Of a DNA stretch of 64,000 nucleotides, positions 50,529 to 59,777 are shown one piece after another. Each line of letters starts with the position of its first letter. Position 1 is the first letter of the stretch. Under the pieces are notes generated by a model. It saw nothing but the letters and a program-made list of their open reading frames with translations, made no database searches and was not told where the DNA came from. Made by a program: the position numbers and the translations under genes. The DNA comes from BD2-11 sp965115885. Its GTDB lineage: Bacteria > Gemmatimonadota > Gemmatimonadetes > Longimicrobiales > Gaopeijiaceae. The stretch lies in assembly GCA_965115885.1 (NCBI GenBank), contig OZ220479.1, forward strand, positions 3,534,001 through 3,598,000, given 5' to 3'.

Positions 50529-51275
50529 GTGAGGTGTCCGCAGTGCGGCTCGGAAGCCGTCGACAAGTTCTGCGCGGAGTGCGGGGCGGCCCTCGGAACG
50601 CCCCCGTGCCCCTCTTGCGGCGAGACGGCCCCGGCGGGGGCGTTCTTCTGCATCTTCTGCGGCACGCGCCTCCGCCGCCCTCCGCCGCCCTCCGCCCGGC
50701 GGCGGCTGTGGGCGGGGGGCGTCGCGGCCGGCGCGTTGGTCGCCGGGGCGGTTTTCTGGGCGCTGGGACGGAACGCGCCGCCGGACTCCTCGTTCCCGCT
50801 TCCCGTCGGAGGCCCGATCCCCGGCGCCGGGACGCCGCCGGATCTGAGCTCCATGACGCCTCGGGAGGCGGCGGACCGGCTGTACGACCGCGTCATGCGC
50901 GCCGCGTCCGCCGGCGACACCGCCGAAGCTCTGGCGTTTCTGCCCATGACGCTCGACGCCTACGCCCTGGTCGTCCCCCTCGACGCCGACGGCCACTACC
51001 ACGTGTCGCTGTTGCACGCCTTGGGCGGAGAACGGCGGATGGCCAGGGATGCGGCCGACCGGGCGCTGGCCGACGCCCCCGATCACCTGCTCCTCCTGGG
51101 CGCGGCCGCCGCCGCGGCCGCCGAGCTGGGCGACGAGGACGGCGCCGACGCGTACTACGCCCGCTTTCTGGAGGCTTGGGACGGCGAACGGGCGCAGGGC
51201 CGCGAGGAGTACTCCGTGCACGAGATCCCGCTCGCGGAGATGAGGCGGGCGGCGGAGGCGCGGCGCGGCGGCTAG
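50529..51275 (+). CDS. Zinc-ribbon membrane protein with TPR-like region
   Basis: A 248-residue protein. Two zinc ribbons (CPQCGSEAVDKFCAECG; CPSCGETAPAGAFFCIFCG) are followed by a membrane segment (LWAGGVAAGALVAGAVFWAL) and an Ala-rich helical region (about residues 125-235) resembling a short TPR. The GTG at 50529 starts just before the first ribbon. The function is unknown. Nif3-family and zinc-ribbon genes are frequent neighbours in bacteria. Confidence 0.75.
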   Translation: MRCPQCGSEAVDKFCAECGAALGTPPCPSCGETAPAGAFFCIFCGTRLRRPPPPSARRRLWAGGVAAGALVAGAVFWALGRNAPPDSSFPLPVGGPIPGAGTPPDLSSMTPREAADRLYDRVMRAASAGDTAEALAFLPMTLDAYALVVPLDADGHYHVSLLHALGGERRMARDAADRALADAPDHLLLLGAAAAAAAELGDEDGADAYYARFLEAWDGERAQGREEYSVHEIPLAEMRRAAEARRGG

Positions 51276-51368
51276 CGGTTCGGGGAAGTTAGGGCTCCCG
51301 CGTCGAGCCTTTCGCGCGCGTGCGGGGCGCCGTCCGAACTCCGTTGCCGTGAAAAGCGTCGAGGGTTT

Positions 51369-52643
51369 ATGATTGCGAGCTGTGCGCCGGGACGCGCGCT
51401 TCGCGTCTCGGCCCGGGCGGGAGATCCCTCGCGGGTCCGCGGCTCTCCCGAGGTCCTTCACCAGAAATCTGCGATCCCAGAGGCCGATCCGGATCCGGTT
51501 TCAAGGGAGCGAGCGACGGAGAACCCGAGGTTGAGCCAGCCTCTCGAATCCTGGAAAGGGTATGCGCCCCCGCGGAAGGACACGGGCACCGTCAGGCCCA
51601 AGGGCCGCGCCCGCATCCGCGCGCACGAGGGACTCGTCACGATATCCCCGAGCGACCGCAAGCCCTCTTGGCTCAAGGTGCGCTCGCCCGGAGGTCCGAA
51701 CTACCTGCGTCTCAAGCGCCTCATGCGCAGCCGGGCGCTTCACACCGTGTGCGAAGAGGCGGGCTGCCCCAACATCGGGGAGTGCTGGGAGGCGGGCACC
51801 GCCACCTTCATGATCCTCGGGGACGTCTGCACGCGCGCCTGCAAGTACTGCGCGGTGGCCCACGGGTTGCCGACCGTGCTGGACCGCGACGAGCCTCGCC
51901 GGGTCGCGGAAACCGCGGCCGCGATGGAGCTCGAGCACGTCGTGATCACCAGCGTGAACCGGGACGAACTGCCGGACGGCGGCGCGGCGATCTACGCCGA
52001 GACCCTGCGCCGCATCCGGGACCGGCTTCCCGAGTGCTCGGTGGAGGTGCTGATCCCCGACTTCAAGGGGGACGAGGAGGCCCTTGCGGCGGTGCTGGCC
52101 GCTCGACCGGCGATCCTCGGGCACAATCTGGAGACCGTCGAACGGCTCCACCCGGAGGTCCGGCCCGGAGGCCGCTACTGGCGCTCGATCTCCTTTTTGG
52201 GCGCTTCCAAGCGCCTCGCGCCGCGCGTTCTGACCAAAACGGGCATCATCCTGGGAATGGGGGAGCGCGATTTCGAGATCCGGCAGGCGCTCGGCGATCT
52301 TCGCGAAGCCGGCGTCGACGTCCTCACCTTGGGCCAGTACCTTCGCCCGTCGCTCCGGCACGTCCCCGTGGCCCGCTGGGTGACCCCGGAGGAATTCGGC
52401 GCCTGGAAACGCGTCGGCGAGGAAGAATACGGGTTCCGGCATGTGGAGTCCGGCCCCCTGGTGCGTTCCAGCTATCACGCCAAGGACCAAGCGCGCCGGG
52501 TCTCGGCCGGCGCGCCCGGCTCGATCCGGCACGTGATGGAGGCCGGTGAGCCCGCGCCCGCGGAGACGCTCCGACTGGTCCGGATCGAGACGCGCCGCCG
52601 CGAGGGAGGCGGAATGGAGGAAAAGGAGGCGGCGCATGCCTGA
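51369..52643 (+). CDS. lipA: Lipoyl synthase
   Basis: A radical-SAM enzyme inserting two sulfurs into octanoyl groups. The auxiliary cluster motif CEEAGCPNIGEC and the radical-SAM motif CTRACKYC are present, plus the C-terminal RSSYHA. ATG 51369 gives 424 residues, about 100 longer than usual; GAGGG lies upstream. A TTG at 51531 would remove 54 residues without family similarity, and the conserved part begins near RKPSWLKV. It overlaps pdhA by eight bases, so it probably lipoylates the PDH E2 made from this operon. Confidence 0.92.
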   Translation: MIASCAPGRALRVSARAGDPSRVRGSPEVLHQKSAIPEADPDPVSRERATENPRLSQPLESWKGYAPPRKDTGTVRPKGRARIRAHEGLVTISPSDRKPSWLKVRSPGGPNYLRLKRLMRSRALHTVCEEAGCPNIGECWEAGTATFMILGDVCTRACKYCAVAHGLPTVLDRDEPRRVAETAAAMELEHVVITSVNRDELPDGGAAIYAETLRRIRDRLPECSVEVLIPDFKGDEEALAAVLAARPAILGHNLETVERLHPEVRPGGRYWRSISFLGASKRLAPRVLTKTGIILGMGERDFEIRQALGDLREAGVDVLTLGQYLRPSLRHVPVARWVTPEEFGAWKRVGEEEYGFRHVESGPLVRSSYHAKDQARRVSAGAPGSIRHVMEAGEPAPAETLRLVRIETRRREGGGMEEKEAAHA

Positions 52644-53700
52644 CGGCACCGTGCGGGAAGCGTCCAAATCCGCCCCCCCGCCCCTGATCGAGGGCTTTCC
52701 GGCCGAGCGGGCGCTCGGCTTTCTGCGCGAGATGCTCGTGTACCGGCGGTTCGAGGAGAAGGCGGAAGAAGCGTACGCGATCGGCAGGATCGGGGGGTTC
52801 TGCCATCTGCACACCGGGCAGGAGGCGGTCGCTCTGGGCTTCGTCGGGCCGCTTCGCCCGGACGACTACGTCGTCTCCGCCTACCGGGAGCACACGCAGG
52901 CGCTCGCCAAGGGCGTCTCCGCGCGCGCGGTCATGGCGGAGCTCTACGGGCGGATCGGCGGGTGTTGCGGAGGGCGGGGAGGCTCGATGCACCTCTTCTC
53001 CGCGGAGCGCAACTTCATGGGCGGATGGGGCATCGTCGGGGGCCAGATCCCGCTGGCGACCGGGCTGGGTTGGGCGATCCGGTACCGGAAGGAGGACCGG
53101 GTGTGCGTCTGCTTCCTGGGAGACGCGGCCGTCAACCAGGGCGCCTTCCACGAGTCGCTCAACATGGCGGCCGTCTGGAAGCTGCCCGTCGTCTACGTCG
53201 TCGAGAACAACGGCTACGGCATGGGGACCGCCTTCGAACGCGTGACCGCGACTCCGATGGCCGAGAAGTCGCGGGCGCACGGCATTGCGGCGCACTCCGT
53301 CGACGGCCAGGACGTGCTCGCCGTCTGGCGGCTCATGGAGGAGCTGGCGCAGCGCGTGCGCGACGGCGCCGGGCCCCAGTTCGTGGACGCCGAGACCTAT
53401 CGGTTCAAGGGCCACTCGATGTCCGATCCGGTGTCGGGAACCTACCGCAGCAGGGAGGAGGTCGAGTCGCGCGTGCGCGAGGACGATCCCGTCGCCCGCC
53501 TGCGGGATCTGCTGATGGAGCGCGGACACCTCACCCAGGACGCCCTCGAGCGCATGGACGCGGAGGCGCGCGAGCTGGTCGAGGACGCCGTCGACTTCGC
53601 GGACCGTTCGCCGCTTCCCTCCGAGGAAAGCCTCCGGGAATTCGTGTACCGCGACGCGGATGTGCGGGGAAGACTCCACTTCGACGGACGGGGAGGTTAG
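52636..53700 (+). CDS. pdhA: Pyruvate dehydrogenase E1 alpha subunit
   Basis: A 354-residue thiamine-diphosphate-dependent dehydrogenase alpha subunit. The ThDP/Mg motif is GDAAVNQGAFHESLNMAAVW...ENN, and GRGGSMHLF and the phosphorylation-loop-like YRFKGHSMSDP are typical of PdhA rather than branched-chain BkdA. With pdhB it forms the alpha2-beta2 E1. The ATG lies within the lipA end (8-base overlap), and pdhB starts two bases after its stop. Confidence 0.94.
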   Translation: MPDGTVREASKSAPPPLIEGFPAERALGFLREMLVYRRFEEKAEEAYAIGRIGGFCHLHTGQEAVALGFVGPLRPDDYVVSAYREHTQALAKGVSARAVMAELYGRIGGCCGGRGGSMHLFSAERNFMGGWGIVGGQIPLATGLGWAIRYRKEDRVCVCFLGDAAVNQGAFHESLNMAAVWKLPVVYVVENNGYGMGTAFERVTATPMAEKSRAHGIAAHSVDGQDVLAVWRLMEELAQRVRDGAGPQFVDAETYRFKGHSMSDPVSGTYRSREEVESRVREDDPVARLRDLLMERGHLTQDALERMDAEARELVEDAVDFADRSPLPSEESLREFVYRDADVRGRLHFDGRGG

Positions 53701-53702
53701 GG

Positions 53703-54683
53703 ATGGCGGTCGCGACCTACCGGGACGCTCTCAACCAAGCCATGGCGGAGGAGATGGAGCGCGACGACGCGGTCTTTCTCATGGGCGAGGAGGTCGCCGA
53801 GTACGACGGCGCCTACAAGGTGTCGCGAGGCCTGCTCGAGCGCTTCGGCGCCGCGCGGGTGGTGGACACGCCGATCAGCGAGCTCGGATTCGCCGGATTG
53901 GGCGTGGGCGCGGCCATGGCCGGACTCCGGCCGGTCATCGAGTTCATGACCTTCAACTTCGCGTTTCTCGCCCTCGACCAAGTGATCAACAACGCCGCCA
54001 AGACCTGTTACATGACCAACGGGCAGTTCCACGTGCCCGTCGTTTTCCGCGGCCCCAACGGCGCGGCCCTGCAGCTCGCCGCGCAGCACTCGCAGGCGTG
54101 CGAGACCTACTACGCGCACGCGCCGGGGATCAAGCTGGTGAATCCGGCGACGCCCGCGGACGCCAAGGGACTGCTCAAGGCCGCGATCCGCGACGACGAC
54201 CCGGTGGTGGTGATGGAGTCCGAATTGCTCTACAACGTCCGCGGCGAGGTGCCGGAGGGCGAGCACGTGGTGCCGCTGGGCGTGGCCGACGTCAAGGCCG
54301 AGGGCACGGACGTCACCGTCGTCTCCCACGGGCGGATGGTCCACGTGGCGCTCCAGGCGGCCCGCGAGCTGGGCAAGGAGGACGTTTCCGCCGAAGTGCT
54401 CGACCTGCGTTCGCTCCGTCCTCTGGACGTGGAGGCGATCCTTCGCTCCGTCCGCAAGACCAATCGCGCCGTCTACGTGGAGGAGGCCTGGCCGTTCGCG
54501 GGCATGGGCGCGCAGATCGCCGCGCTGATCCAGGACGAGGGATTCGACGACCTGGACGCGCCGGTTCAGCGCGTCACCCAAGCGGACGTGCCCATGCCCT
54601 ACGCGCGCAACCTGGAGAAGCTGTCCAAGCCCGACGCCGCGCGGGTCGCCGACGCGTGCAGGAAGGCGCTCTACCGCAACTGA
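53703..54683 (+). CDS. pdhB: Pyruvate dehydrogenase E1 beta subunit
   Basis: A 326-residue transketolase-like beta subunit. Markers are MGEEVAEYDGAYKVSRGL, DTPISELGFAGLGVGAAMAG, HSQACETYYAHAPGIKLV and the C-terminal domain EVLDLRSLRPLD. It pairs with PdhA. It is 67 bases upstream of the E2 gene in the same operon. Confidence 0.96.
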   Translation: MAVATYRDALNQAMAEEMERDDAVFLMGEEVAEYDGAYKVSRGLLERFGAARVVDTPISELGFAGLGVGAAMAGLRPVIEFMTFNFAFLALDQVINNAAKTCYMTNGQFHVPVVFRGPNGAALQLAAQHSQACETYYAHAPGIKLVNPATPADAKGLLKAAIRDDDPVVVMESELLYNVRGEVPEGEHVVPLGVADVKAEGTDVTVVSHGRMVHVALQAARELGKEDVSAEVLDLRSLRPLDVEAILRSVRKTNRAVYVEEAWPFAGMGAQIAALIQDEGFDDLDAPVQRVTQADVPMPYARNLEKLSKPDAARVADACRKALYRN

Positions 54684-54750
54684 CCCCGGCCGCCCCCCGG
54701 AAGCCGGCGCGGCCGGAAGCCCCCCGGATCCGACCACCCGAGGCTCGTCG

Positions 54751-55968
54751 ATGGCCACCAAAGTTCACATGGAAGCCCTCTCGCCCACCATGGAGGAGGG
54801 GCAGGTCGTCAAGTGGTTCAAGGCGGAGGGGGATCCGGTCGCGGTCGGAGACCTCTTGGCCGAGATCGAGACCGACAAGGCGACCATGGAGCTGGTGTCG
54901 CGCGGCGACGGCGTGTTGCGGGCCATCCTGCTGGACGAGGGACGGACGGCGCCCGTGGGCGACGTGATCGCCGTGATCGCGGCCGCCGACGAGGACGTCT
55001 CGGAGCTCGCGGCGGCGGCGCCCTCGGCATCTCCGGACGCGGCGCCGGAGGCGGCTCCGCGGCCGGAGTCGCCTCCTCCGTCCGCAGCCGCGCCCGCCGA
55101 AGAGTCCGGTGCGGGCGACGGACGACCGAGAGCGTCGCCCGTCGCCCGCCGCTTGGCGCGGGACGCCGGACTTCGCTTGGATGCGGTCGCCGGCTCGGGA
55201 CCGCGCGGCAGAATCGTCAAGCGCGACGTCGAGGCCGCGCTGGCCGCCGCCGCGACGGCGGCGCCCCCGCACGGCGTACCGGGCGAGGATTTCGTGGACG
55301 TCCCGCTCACCCAGATCCGCAAGACCATCGCGCGTCGTCTCGTCGATTCGCTCGGTCCGGTGCCCCACTTCTTTCTCACGGTCGACGTCGACATGGTCCG
55401 GGCGACCGAGTTGCGCCGGCAGTTCAACGAGATCGAGCGGGGCGCGCGCATTTCCTTCACCGACATCGTCGTCAAGGCGACGGCGCTCGCGCTCGTCCGG
55501 CATCCCGAGTGCAACGCCTGGTGGAGGGGGGATCGCGTCCGCAGGCACAACCGCGTGCACGTCGCCGTCGCCGTGGCCATCGACGACGGGCTCATCGCTC
55601 CGGTGGTGCGGGACGCGCACGCGCGCCCGATCGCGGAGATCTCCAACGAGCTGAAGGAACTCGCGGCGCTGGCTCGGGCGAAGCGCCTGACGCCCGAACA
55701 GTACACCGGATCCACCTTCTCGATCTCGAACCTGGGGATGTTCGGGATCGAGCAGTTCACCGGGGTCATCAATCCGCCCGAGGCGGGAATCCTGGCCGTG
55801 GGCGCGGTCGAGGAGCGGCCGACGGTCGTGGACGGGCGCCTCGCCGTCCGGCCCCGCATGCGCGTGACCATGAGTTGCGATCACCGCATCGTCGACGGGG
55901 CCCAGGGCGCGCGTTTCCTGGCCACGCTGAAGGGGTTCCTGGAGAAACCGCTGAGCGTCCTGCTCTAG
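54751..55968 (+). CDS. pdhC: Dihydrolipoamide acetyltransferase (E2) of pyruvate dehydrogenase
   Basis: A 405-residue E2: one lipoyl domain (lipoyl-lysine in ETDKATME, about residue 48), an Ala/Pro hinge, a peripheral subunit-binding domain (ASPVARRLARDAGL) and a catalytic core with the active site DHRIVDGAQGA. It moves acetyl groups to CoA. No E3 (lipoamide dehydrogenase) gene is in the window, so E3 must be supplied from elsewhere. Confidence 0.95.
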   Translation: MATKVHMEALSPTMEEGQVVKWFKAEGDPVAVGDLLAEIETDKATMELVSRGDGVLRAILLDEGRTAPVGDVIAVIAAADEDVSELAAAAPSASPDAAPEAAPRPESPPPSAAAPAEESGAGDGRPRASPVARRLARDAGLRLDAVAGSGPRGRIVKRDVEAALAAAATAAPPHGVPGEDFVDVPLTQIRKTIARRLVDSLGPVPHFFLTVDVDMVRATELRRQFNEIERGARISFTDIVVKATALALVRHPECNAWWRGDRVRRHNRVHVAVAVAIDDGLIAPVVRDAHARPIAEISNELKELAALARAKRLTPEQYTGSTFSISNLGMFGIEQFTGVINPPEAGILAVGAVEERPTVVDGRLAVRPRMRVTMSCDHRIVDGAQGARFLATLKGFLEKPLSVLL

Positions 55969-56071
55969 CTCTAGCTCCGACGCGTGCGATCCGGAGATGT
56001 TGCGAACTGCGGCCGAACCACCCGCCCCCGCCCTCGATCGGCTCGGGTTCGCGAGCCGCTCGAGGGCTCGT

Positions 56072-56632
56072 TCACCCGGAGGCGGGGGGCTCCCTGAGCT
56101 TGTCGAAGAACTTCGCGCGCGCCTTCGCGACCTTGGGCGCCACCACGGCGCGGCAGTATCCCTGGTCGGGATTGCGGGCGAAGTAGTTGCGGTGTTCGTC
56201 CTCCGCCATGAAGAACCGACCCGCCGCAACCAGCTCGGTCGCGATGGACGACCGCCACAACTTCCGGGCCTCCAGCTCCGCGATCACGTCGCGCGCCACC
56301 GCCTCCTGCTCGGGCGAGTGGTGGAATATGGCGGAGCGGTACTGGGTTCCCACGTCGGCGCCTTGGCGGTTCAAGGAGGTGGGGTCGTGGATCGTGAAGA
56401 AGACCTCGAGCAGCTCGCGAAACGCGATCTCGTCCGGAGCGAACCGGATGCGGACCACTTCGGCATGTCCGGTGGCGCCCGTGCAGACCTGCGGGTAGGT
56501 GGGGTCGGCGACGTGTCCGCCGGCGTATCCCGGGTCCACCCGCCGAACGCCCCGGAGCTCCAGGTAGACCGCCTCCAAACACCAGAAGCACCCCCCGCCC
56601 AGCGTGGCGGTCTCGATCCCCTTCTCGCTCAT
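56072..56632 (-). CDS. msrA: Peptide methionine-S-sulfoxide reductase A
   Basis: A 186-residue MsrA with the catalytic GGGCFWC, then GYAGGHVADPTYPQVCTGATGHAEVV and the C-terminal region NYFARNPDQGYCRAVVAPK. It repairs oxidised methionine. ATG 56632 places the active-site Cys near residue 15, as usual. It is convergent with the pdh operon; no MsrB gene is adjacent. Confidence 0.96.
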   Translation of the reverse strand: MSEKGIETATLGGGCFWCLEAVYLELRGVRRVDPGYAGGHVADPTYPQVCTGATGHAEVVRIRFAPDEIAFRELLEVFFTIHDPTSLNRQGADVGTQYRSAIFHHSPEQEAVARDVIAELEARKLWRSSIATELVAAGRFFMAEDEHRNYFARNPDQGYCRAVVAPKVAKARAKFFDKLREPPASG

Positions 56633-56760
56633 CCCGACCCGCCGCCTCCTTCCGGGAGCCGTCCGCCCGCAACCGTTTTCTCGCCGCACCCGTTCTCCGG
56701 CCCGCAGTCGCGGGCCGAGCTTCCGGAGAGAAGTCGGCTCCGCTACCGGAGGACGTCAAG

Positions 56761-58065
56761 ATGACCGCACGGCTCGCTCGCGACAAGAGGATGCGCTGGC
56801 GGCCCCGGGGACCGGGCTTGGCCGCGGCCGGCCTCGCGGCGGCGCTCTGGTCCGTCGGGTGTCTGCACGGCCCCGGCCCGGCCGCCGGCCGGAACGACCC
56901 CCGCCACCGCGATGCGCCGCATGTCGTCCTGGTGTCGTTCGACGGGTTCCGGCACGACTACGCGGAGATGTTCGAGACGCCCAATTTCGACCGCGTCGCG
57001 GCCGAAGGCGCGCGCGCCGACGGGCTCGTTCCGCCCTTTCCCACGCTGACCTTCCCCGCGCACTATTCCATCGCGACCGGACGCTACCCCGGGACCCACG
57101 GACTGGTCGCCAACGCCTTTCACGACCGGGAGCTCGGCACCTACTCCCTCTCGGACCGGGAGACGGTGGAGGACGGACGGTGGTACGGAGGCGAGCCGAT
57201 CTGGGTGACTGCGGAGAAGCAGGGCATGGTGAGCGCCGCCTTCTACTTCGTCGGCTCCGAAGCGGACGTGCAAGGCGTCCGCCCCAGCCGCTGGAAACGC
57301 TTCGACCCCCTCGTTCCGAACGCCGTCCGCGTCGACACGGTCCTGGCTTGGCTCGGCCTGCCTCGGGAGGAGCGACCGCATTTCGTCTCTCTGTATTTCG
57401 CCGACGTCGACTACGCCGGACACCGGTTCGGCCCCCGGGACGGCCCGGAATTGGCCGAAGCGGTCGCGCGGGCGGATCGGGCGCTGGGGCGCCTGCTGGA
57501 CGGCTTGGACGGCCTTCCGCACGCCGAACGGATCTTCGTCGTGCTGGTCTCCGACCACGGCATGGCCGACGTCCTGCCCGCTCCCGAGGGGCACTACGCG
57601 CTCGACGAGGTCGTCGCGGACACCTCCGGCGTCCGGCTGACCACGGGGGGAGCCTTGGGCATCCTCTTCGTGGAAGGAGGCGCGGAACGAGTCGAGGAAC
57701 TCAGGATCCGACTCGACGAGGGGATGCCGCATGCGGCCGTCTACAGGCCGGACGCGGCCCCCCGGCGTCTGCGCCTGAACGGCCATCCCCGGTTCGGGGA
57801 TCTCGTGGTCGTGCCGGAGGAGGGATACACGGTCGGGATGGGGCCGCGAAGGGGAAGCGCTCGGGGCATGCACGGATGGCGCCCCGGATACGCGGCCATG
57901 GACGGCATCTTCCTGGCGAGGGGGCCGGGCATAGTTCCGGGCACCCGACTTCCGCGGATCGAGGGGGTGGACGTCTATCCCTTCGTGGCGCGGGTGCTGG
58001 GGCTCGATCCCGCCCGGGGCGTCGAGGGCGACCCGGCGGCGCTGGCGGAGCTGGGGCGCCGTTAG
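56761..58065 (+). CDS. ENPP-like phosphodiesterase/alkaline phosphatase superfamily lipoprotein
   Basis: A 434-residue protein with a lipobox-like WSVGC after an N-terminal hydrophobic segment. The nucleotide pyrophosphatase/phosphodiesterase fold is shown by VVLVSFDGFRHDY (metal Asp), FPTLTFPAHYSIATGRYPGTHGLVAN (nucleophile Thr), FADVDYAGHRFGP and VSDHGMAD. It probably hydrolyses phosphodiesters in the periplasm. It is the second such phosphatase in the window. It ends just before the tRNA cluster. Confidence 0.9.
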   Translation: MTARLARDKRMRWRPRGPGLAAAGLAAALWSVGCLHGPGPAAGRNDPRHRDAPHVVLVSFDGFRHDYAEMFETPNFDRVAAEGARADGLVPPFPTLTFPAHYSIATGRYPGTHGLVANAFHDRELGTYSLSDRETVEDGRWYGGEPIWVTAEKQGMVSAAFYFVGSEADVQGVRPSRWKRFDPLVPNAVRVDTVLAWLGLPREERPHFVSLYFADVDYAGHRFGPRDGPELAEAVARADRALGRLLDGLDGLPHAERIFVVLVSDHGMADVLPAPEGHYALDEVVADTSGVRLTTGGALGILFVEGGAERVEELRIRLDEGMPHAAVYRPDAAPRRLRLNGHPRFGDLVVVPEEGYTVGMGPRRGSARGMHGWRPGYAAMDGIFLARGPGIVPGTRLPRIEGVDVYPFVARVLGLDPARGVEGDPAALAELGRR

Positions 58066-58098
58066 GCGCGCGTCCGCGAGGATTCCCCCGGGTTTCGC

Positions 58099-58127
58099 TT
58101 GACACGCCCCCGGGGGGTGCATACCTT
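58099..58127 (+). promoter_or_regulatory. Promoter of the tRNA cluster
   Basis: TTGACA (58099-58104) and TACCTT (58122-58127), spacer 17 bases, 12 bases before the initiator tRNA. Confidence 0.6.
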
Positions 58128-58139
58128 CCTCCCCTTGAT

Positions 58140-58213
<74 letters not shown>

Positions 58214-58216
58214 CTT

Positions 58217-58245
58217 GGAAGCGCCGCCGAATCGGCGGCGCTTCC
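58217..58245 (+). terminator. Strong hairpin after tRNA-fMet
   Basis: A perfect 13-base-pair stem (GGAAGCGCCGCCG / CGGCGGCGCTTCC) with a three-base loop, four bases after the tRNA. There is no U-run, so it may be a terminator or a processing barrier. The rest of 58246-58444 shows no gene. Confidence 0.5.
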
Positions 58246-58444
58246 GCGTAGAAGAATCGGTTCGAGAAAAAAAACGCGACAGGGAGGACGGAGCGCGGGT
58301 CGCGTCGGGAGCGAGCGGCGATCCGGTTCGCCCCGCGACGCGCGGTCCGGTCCCCGCGGACGGGGAGGCGGGGTGCGCCGACAGGCGCGTCGGCGCACTT
58401 CCTCGACCGGCTCGCCCGCACCGGACAGGTTCGGGCGGTTTTTT

Positions 58445-58517
58445 GGCCAGGTAGCTCAGTTGGTAGAGCACGCGACTGAAAATCGCGGTGTCGGCGGTTC
58501 GATTCCGCCCCTGGCCA
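58445..58517 (+). tRNA. tRNA-Phe(GAA)
   Basis: A 73-base cloverleaf with acceptor GGCCAGG / CCTGGCC, anticodon GAA and T-loop TTCGATT. Confidence 0.96.
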
Positions 58518-58560
58518 TCCCGCTCGCCGGCCGGAGGGTGGTCGGTCGCGTGCGCGCGGG

Positions 58561-58633
58561 GGGTCCGTAGCTCAACTGGTAGAGCACCGGTCTCCAAAAC
58601 CGGGGGTTGGGGGTTCGAGTCCCTCCGGGCCTG
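58561..58633 (+). tRNA. tRNA-Trp(CCA)
   Basis: A 73-base cloverleaf with acceptor GGGTCCG / CGGGCCT (a G-U pair at 1-72 and a U-G pair at 4-69), anticodon CCA and discriminator G. Confidence 0.94.
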
Positions 58634-58647
58634 TAGCGGGGGCAAGA

Positions 58648-58719
58648 GCCCTCATCGTCTAACGGCTAGGACACCACTCTTTCAAGGTGGCGGTCGGGGT
58701 TCGATTCCCCGTGAGGGCG
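58648..58719 (+). tRNA. tRNA-Glu(TTC)
   Basis: A 72-base cloverleaf with acceptor GCCCTCA / TGAGGGC, anticodon TTC and discriminator G. Confidence 0.96.
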
Positions 58720-58752
58720 TTGACGCGGCGCGTCGGCGCGCGTGGAAAACAG

Positions 58753-58826
58753 GGGGCTGTAGCTCAGTTGGTTAGAGTGCCGGTCTGTCACACCGGAGGC
58801 CGCGGGTTCGAGTCCCGTCAGCCCCG
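58753..58826 (+). tRNA. tRNA-Asp(GTC)
   Basis: A 74-base cloverleaf with acceptor GGGGCTG / CAGCCCC, anticodon GTC and discriminator G. Confidence 0.96.
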
Positions 58827-58866
58827 TTGCCTGTTTCTTGACAAATCGGGTCATCGGCGAAGGATC

Positions 58867-58939
58867 GGGGCCGTAGCTCAGTTGGGAGAGCGCCTGAATG
58901 GCATTCAGGAGGTCAGGGGTTCGATTCCCCTCGGCTCCA
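58867..58939 (+). tRNA. tRNA-Ala(GGC)
   Basis: A 73-base cloverleaf with acceptor GGGGCCG / CGGCTCC carrying the G3-U70 alanine identity pair; anticodon GGC. Confidence 0.96.
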
Positions 58940-58969
58940 TCGCGCAGTCCGTTCGCGGAGGCGCGACAC

Positions 58970-59053
58970 GCTCGGATGGCGGAATTGGTAGACGCGCAGG
59001 ATTCAGGATCCTGTGGGGGTGACCCCGTGAGGGTTCGAGTCCCTCTCCGAGCA
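58970..59053 (+). tRNA. tRNA-Leu(CAG)
   Basis: An 84-base class II tRNA with a long variable arm, acceptor GCTCGGA / TCCGAGC, anticodon CAG and discriminator A. Confidence 0.96.
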
Positions 59054-59092
59054 TGGCGGACCGCGGGGATCGCGGTTCGCGAGAGAGAGCAT

Positions 59093-59176
59093 GCCCACGT
59101 GCTGGAATTGGTAGACAGGCTGGTTTGAGGGACCAGTGTCGGAAACGGCGTACAGGTTCGAGTCCTGTCGTGGGCA
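59093..59176 (+). tRNA. tRNA-Leu(GAG)
   Basis: An 84-base class II tRNA with acceptor GCCCACG / CGTGGGC, anticodon GAG and discriminator A. Confidence 0.96.
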
Positions 59177-59236
59177 CCTTTCGGGCCGACGCTTCGTCGG
59201 TTGCGGCCTTCCCCGGAGGAAGGCGAGCGGGAACCA

Positions 59237-59310
59237 GCGCCCGTAGCTCAATTGGACAGAGCGCTTGACTACGGATCAAGAGGTTGGGGGTTCGAGTCCT
59301 CCCGGGCGCA
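59237..59310 (+). tRNA. tRNA-Arg(ACG)
   Basis: A 74-base cloverleaf with acceptor GCGCCCG / CGGGCGC and anticodon ACG, expected to be edited to ICG by TadA. Confidence 0.96.
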
Positions 59311-59355
59311 TTCCCCTTCGGGAGAGGCGAAGGCCGGGATCCGGTTCCGGCCCAG

Positions 59356-59429
59356 GGGCGCGTAGCTCAGATGGTTAGAGCGCTACGTTGACATCGTAGA
59401 GGTCAGAGGTTCGAGTCCTCTCGCGCCCA
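59356..59429 (+). tRNA. tRNA-Val(GAC)
   Basis: A 74-base cloverleaf with acceptor GGGCGCG / CGCGCCC, anticodon GAC and discriminator A. Confidence 0.96.
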
Positions 59430-59467
59430 TCCGCCGACGCGGGTCGTCCGTCGCGGCGAAAAATCGA

Positions 59468-59540
59468 GGGGCCGTAGCTCAGTTGGGAGAGCGCAGCGTT
59501 CGCAACGCTGAGGTCAGGGGTTCGATTCCCCTCGGCTCCA
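59468..59540 (+). tRNA. tRNA-Ala(CGC)
   Basis: A 73-base cloverleaf with the same acceptor and T-arm as tRNA-Ala(GGC), including G3-U70, but anticodon CGC. Confidence 0.95.
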
Positions 59541-59582
59541 CTCCCGGTTCGGTCGGAGACGCGCGAGGCGGTCGCGCGGATC

Positions 59583-59655
59583 GCCACCATAGCTCAGCTG
59601 GTAGAGCACGTCACTCGTAATGACGGGGTCGTCGGTTCGAATCCGACTGGTGGCT
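59583..59655 (+). tRNA. tRNA-Thr(CGT)
   Basis: A 73-base cloverleaf with acceptor GCCACCA / TGGTGGC and anticodon CGT. Confidence 0.96.
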
Positions 59656-59699
59656 TGCGGCTTGCCCGCAGGGCGGCGGGCGGACAGATTGGAAGAGGA

Positions 59700-59772
59700 T
59701 GCCCCGTGGTGTAACTGGCAACACGTCTGACTCTGGATCAGAAGAGTCCTGGTTCGATCCCAGGCGGGGCAA
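59700..59772 (+). tRNA. tRNA-Gln(CTG)
   Basis: A 73-base cloverleaf with acceptor TGCCCCG / CGGGGCA, anticodon CTG and discriminator A. Confidence 0.95.
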
Positions 59773-59777
59773 TTCCC

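Noticed and set aside
58838..58866. TTGACA with a -10-like sequence before tRNA-Ala(GGC)
   Set aside because: The -10 candidate abuts the first tRNA base, so transcription would start inside the tRNA. It is taken as chance.
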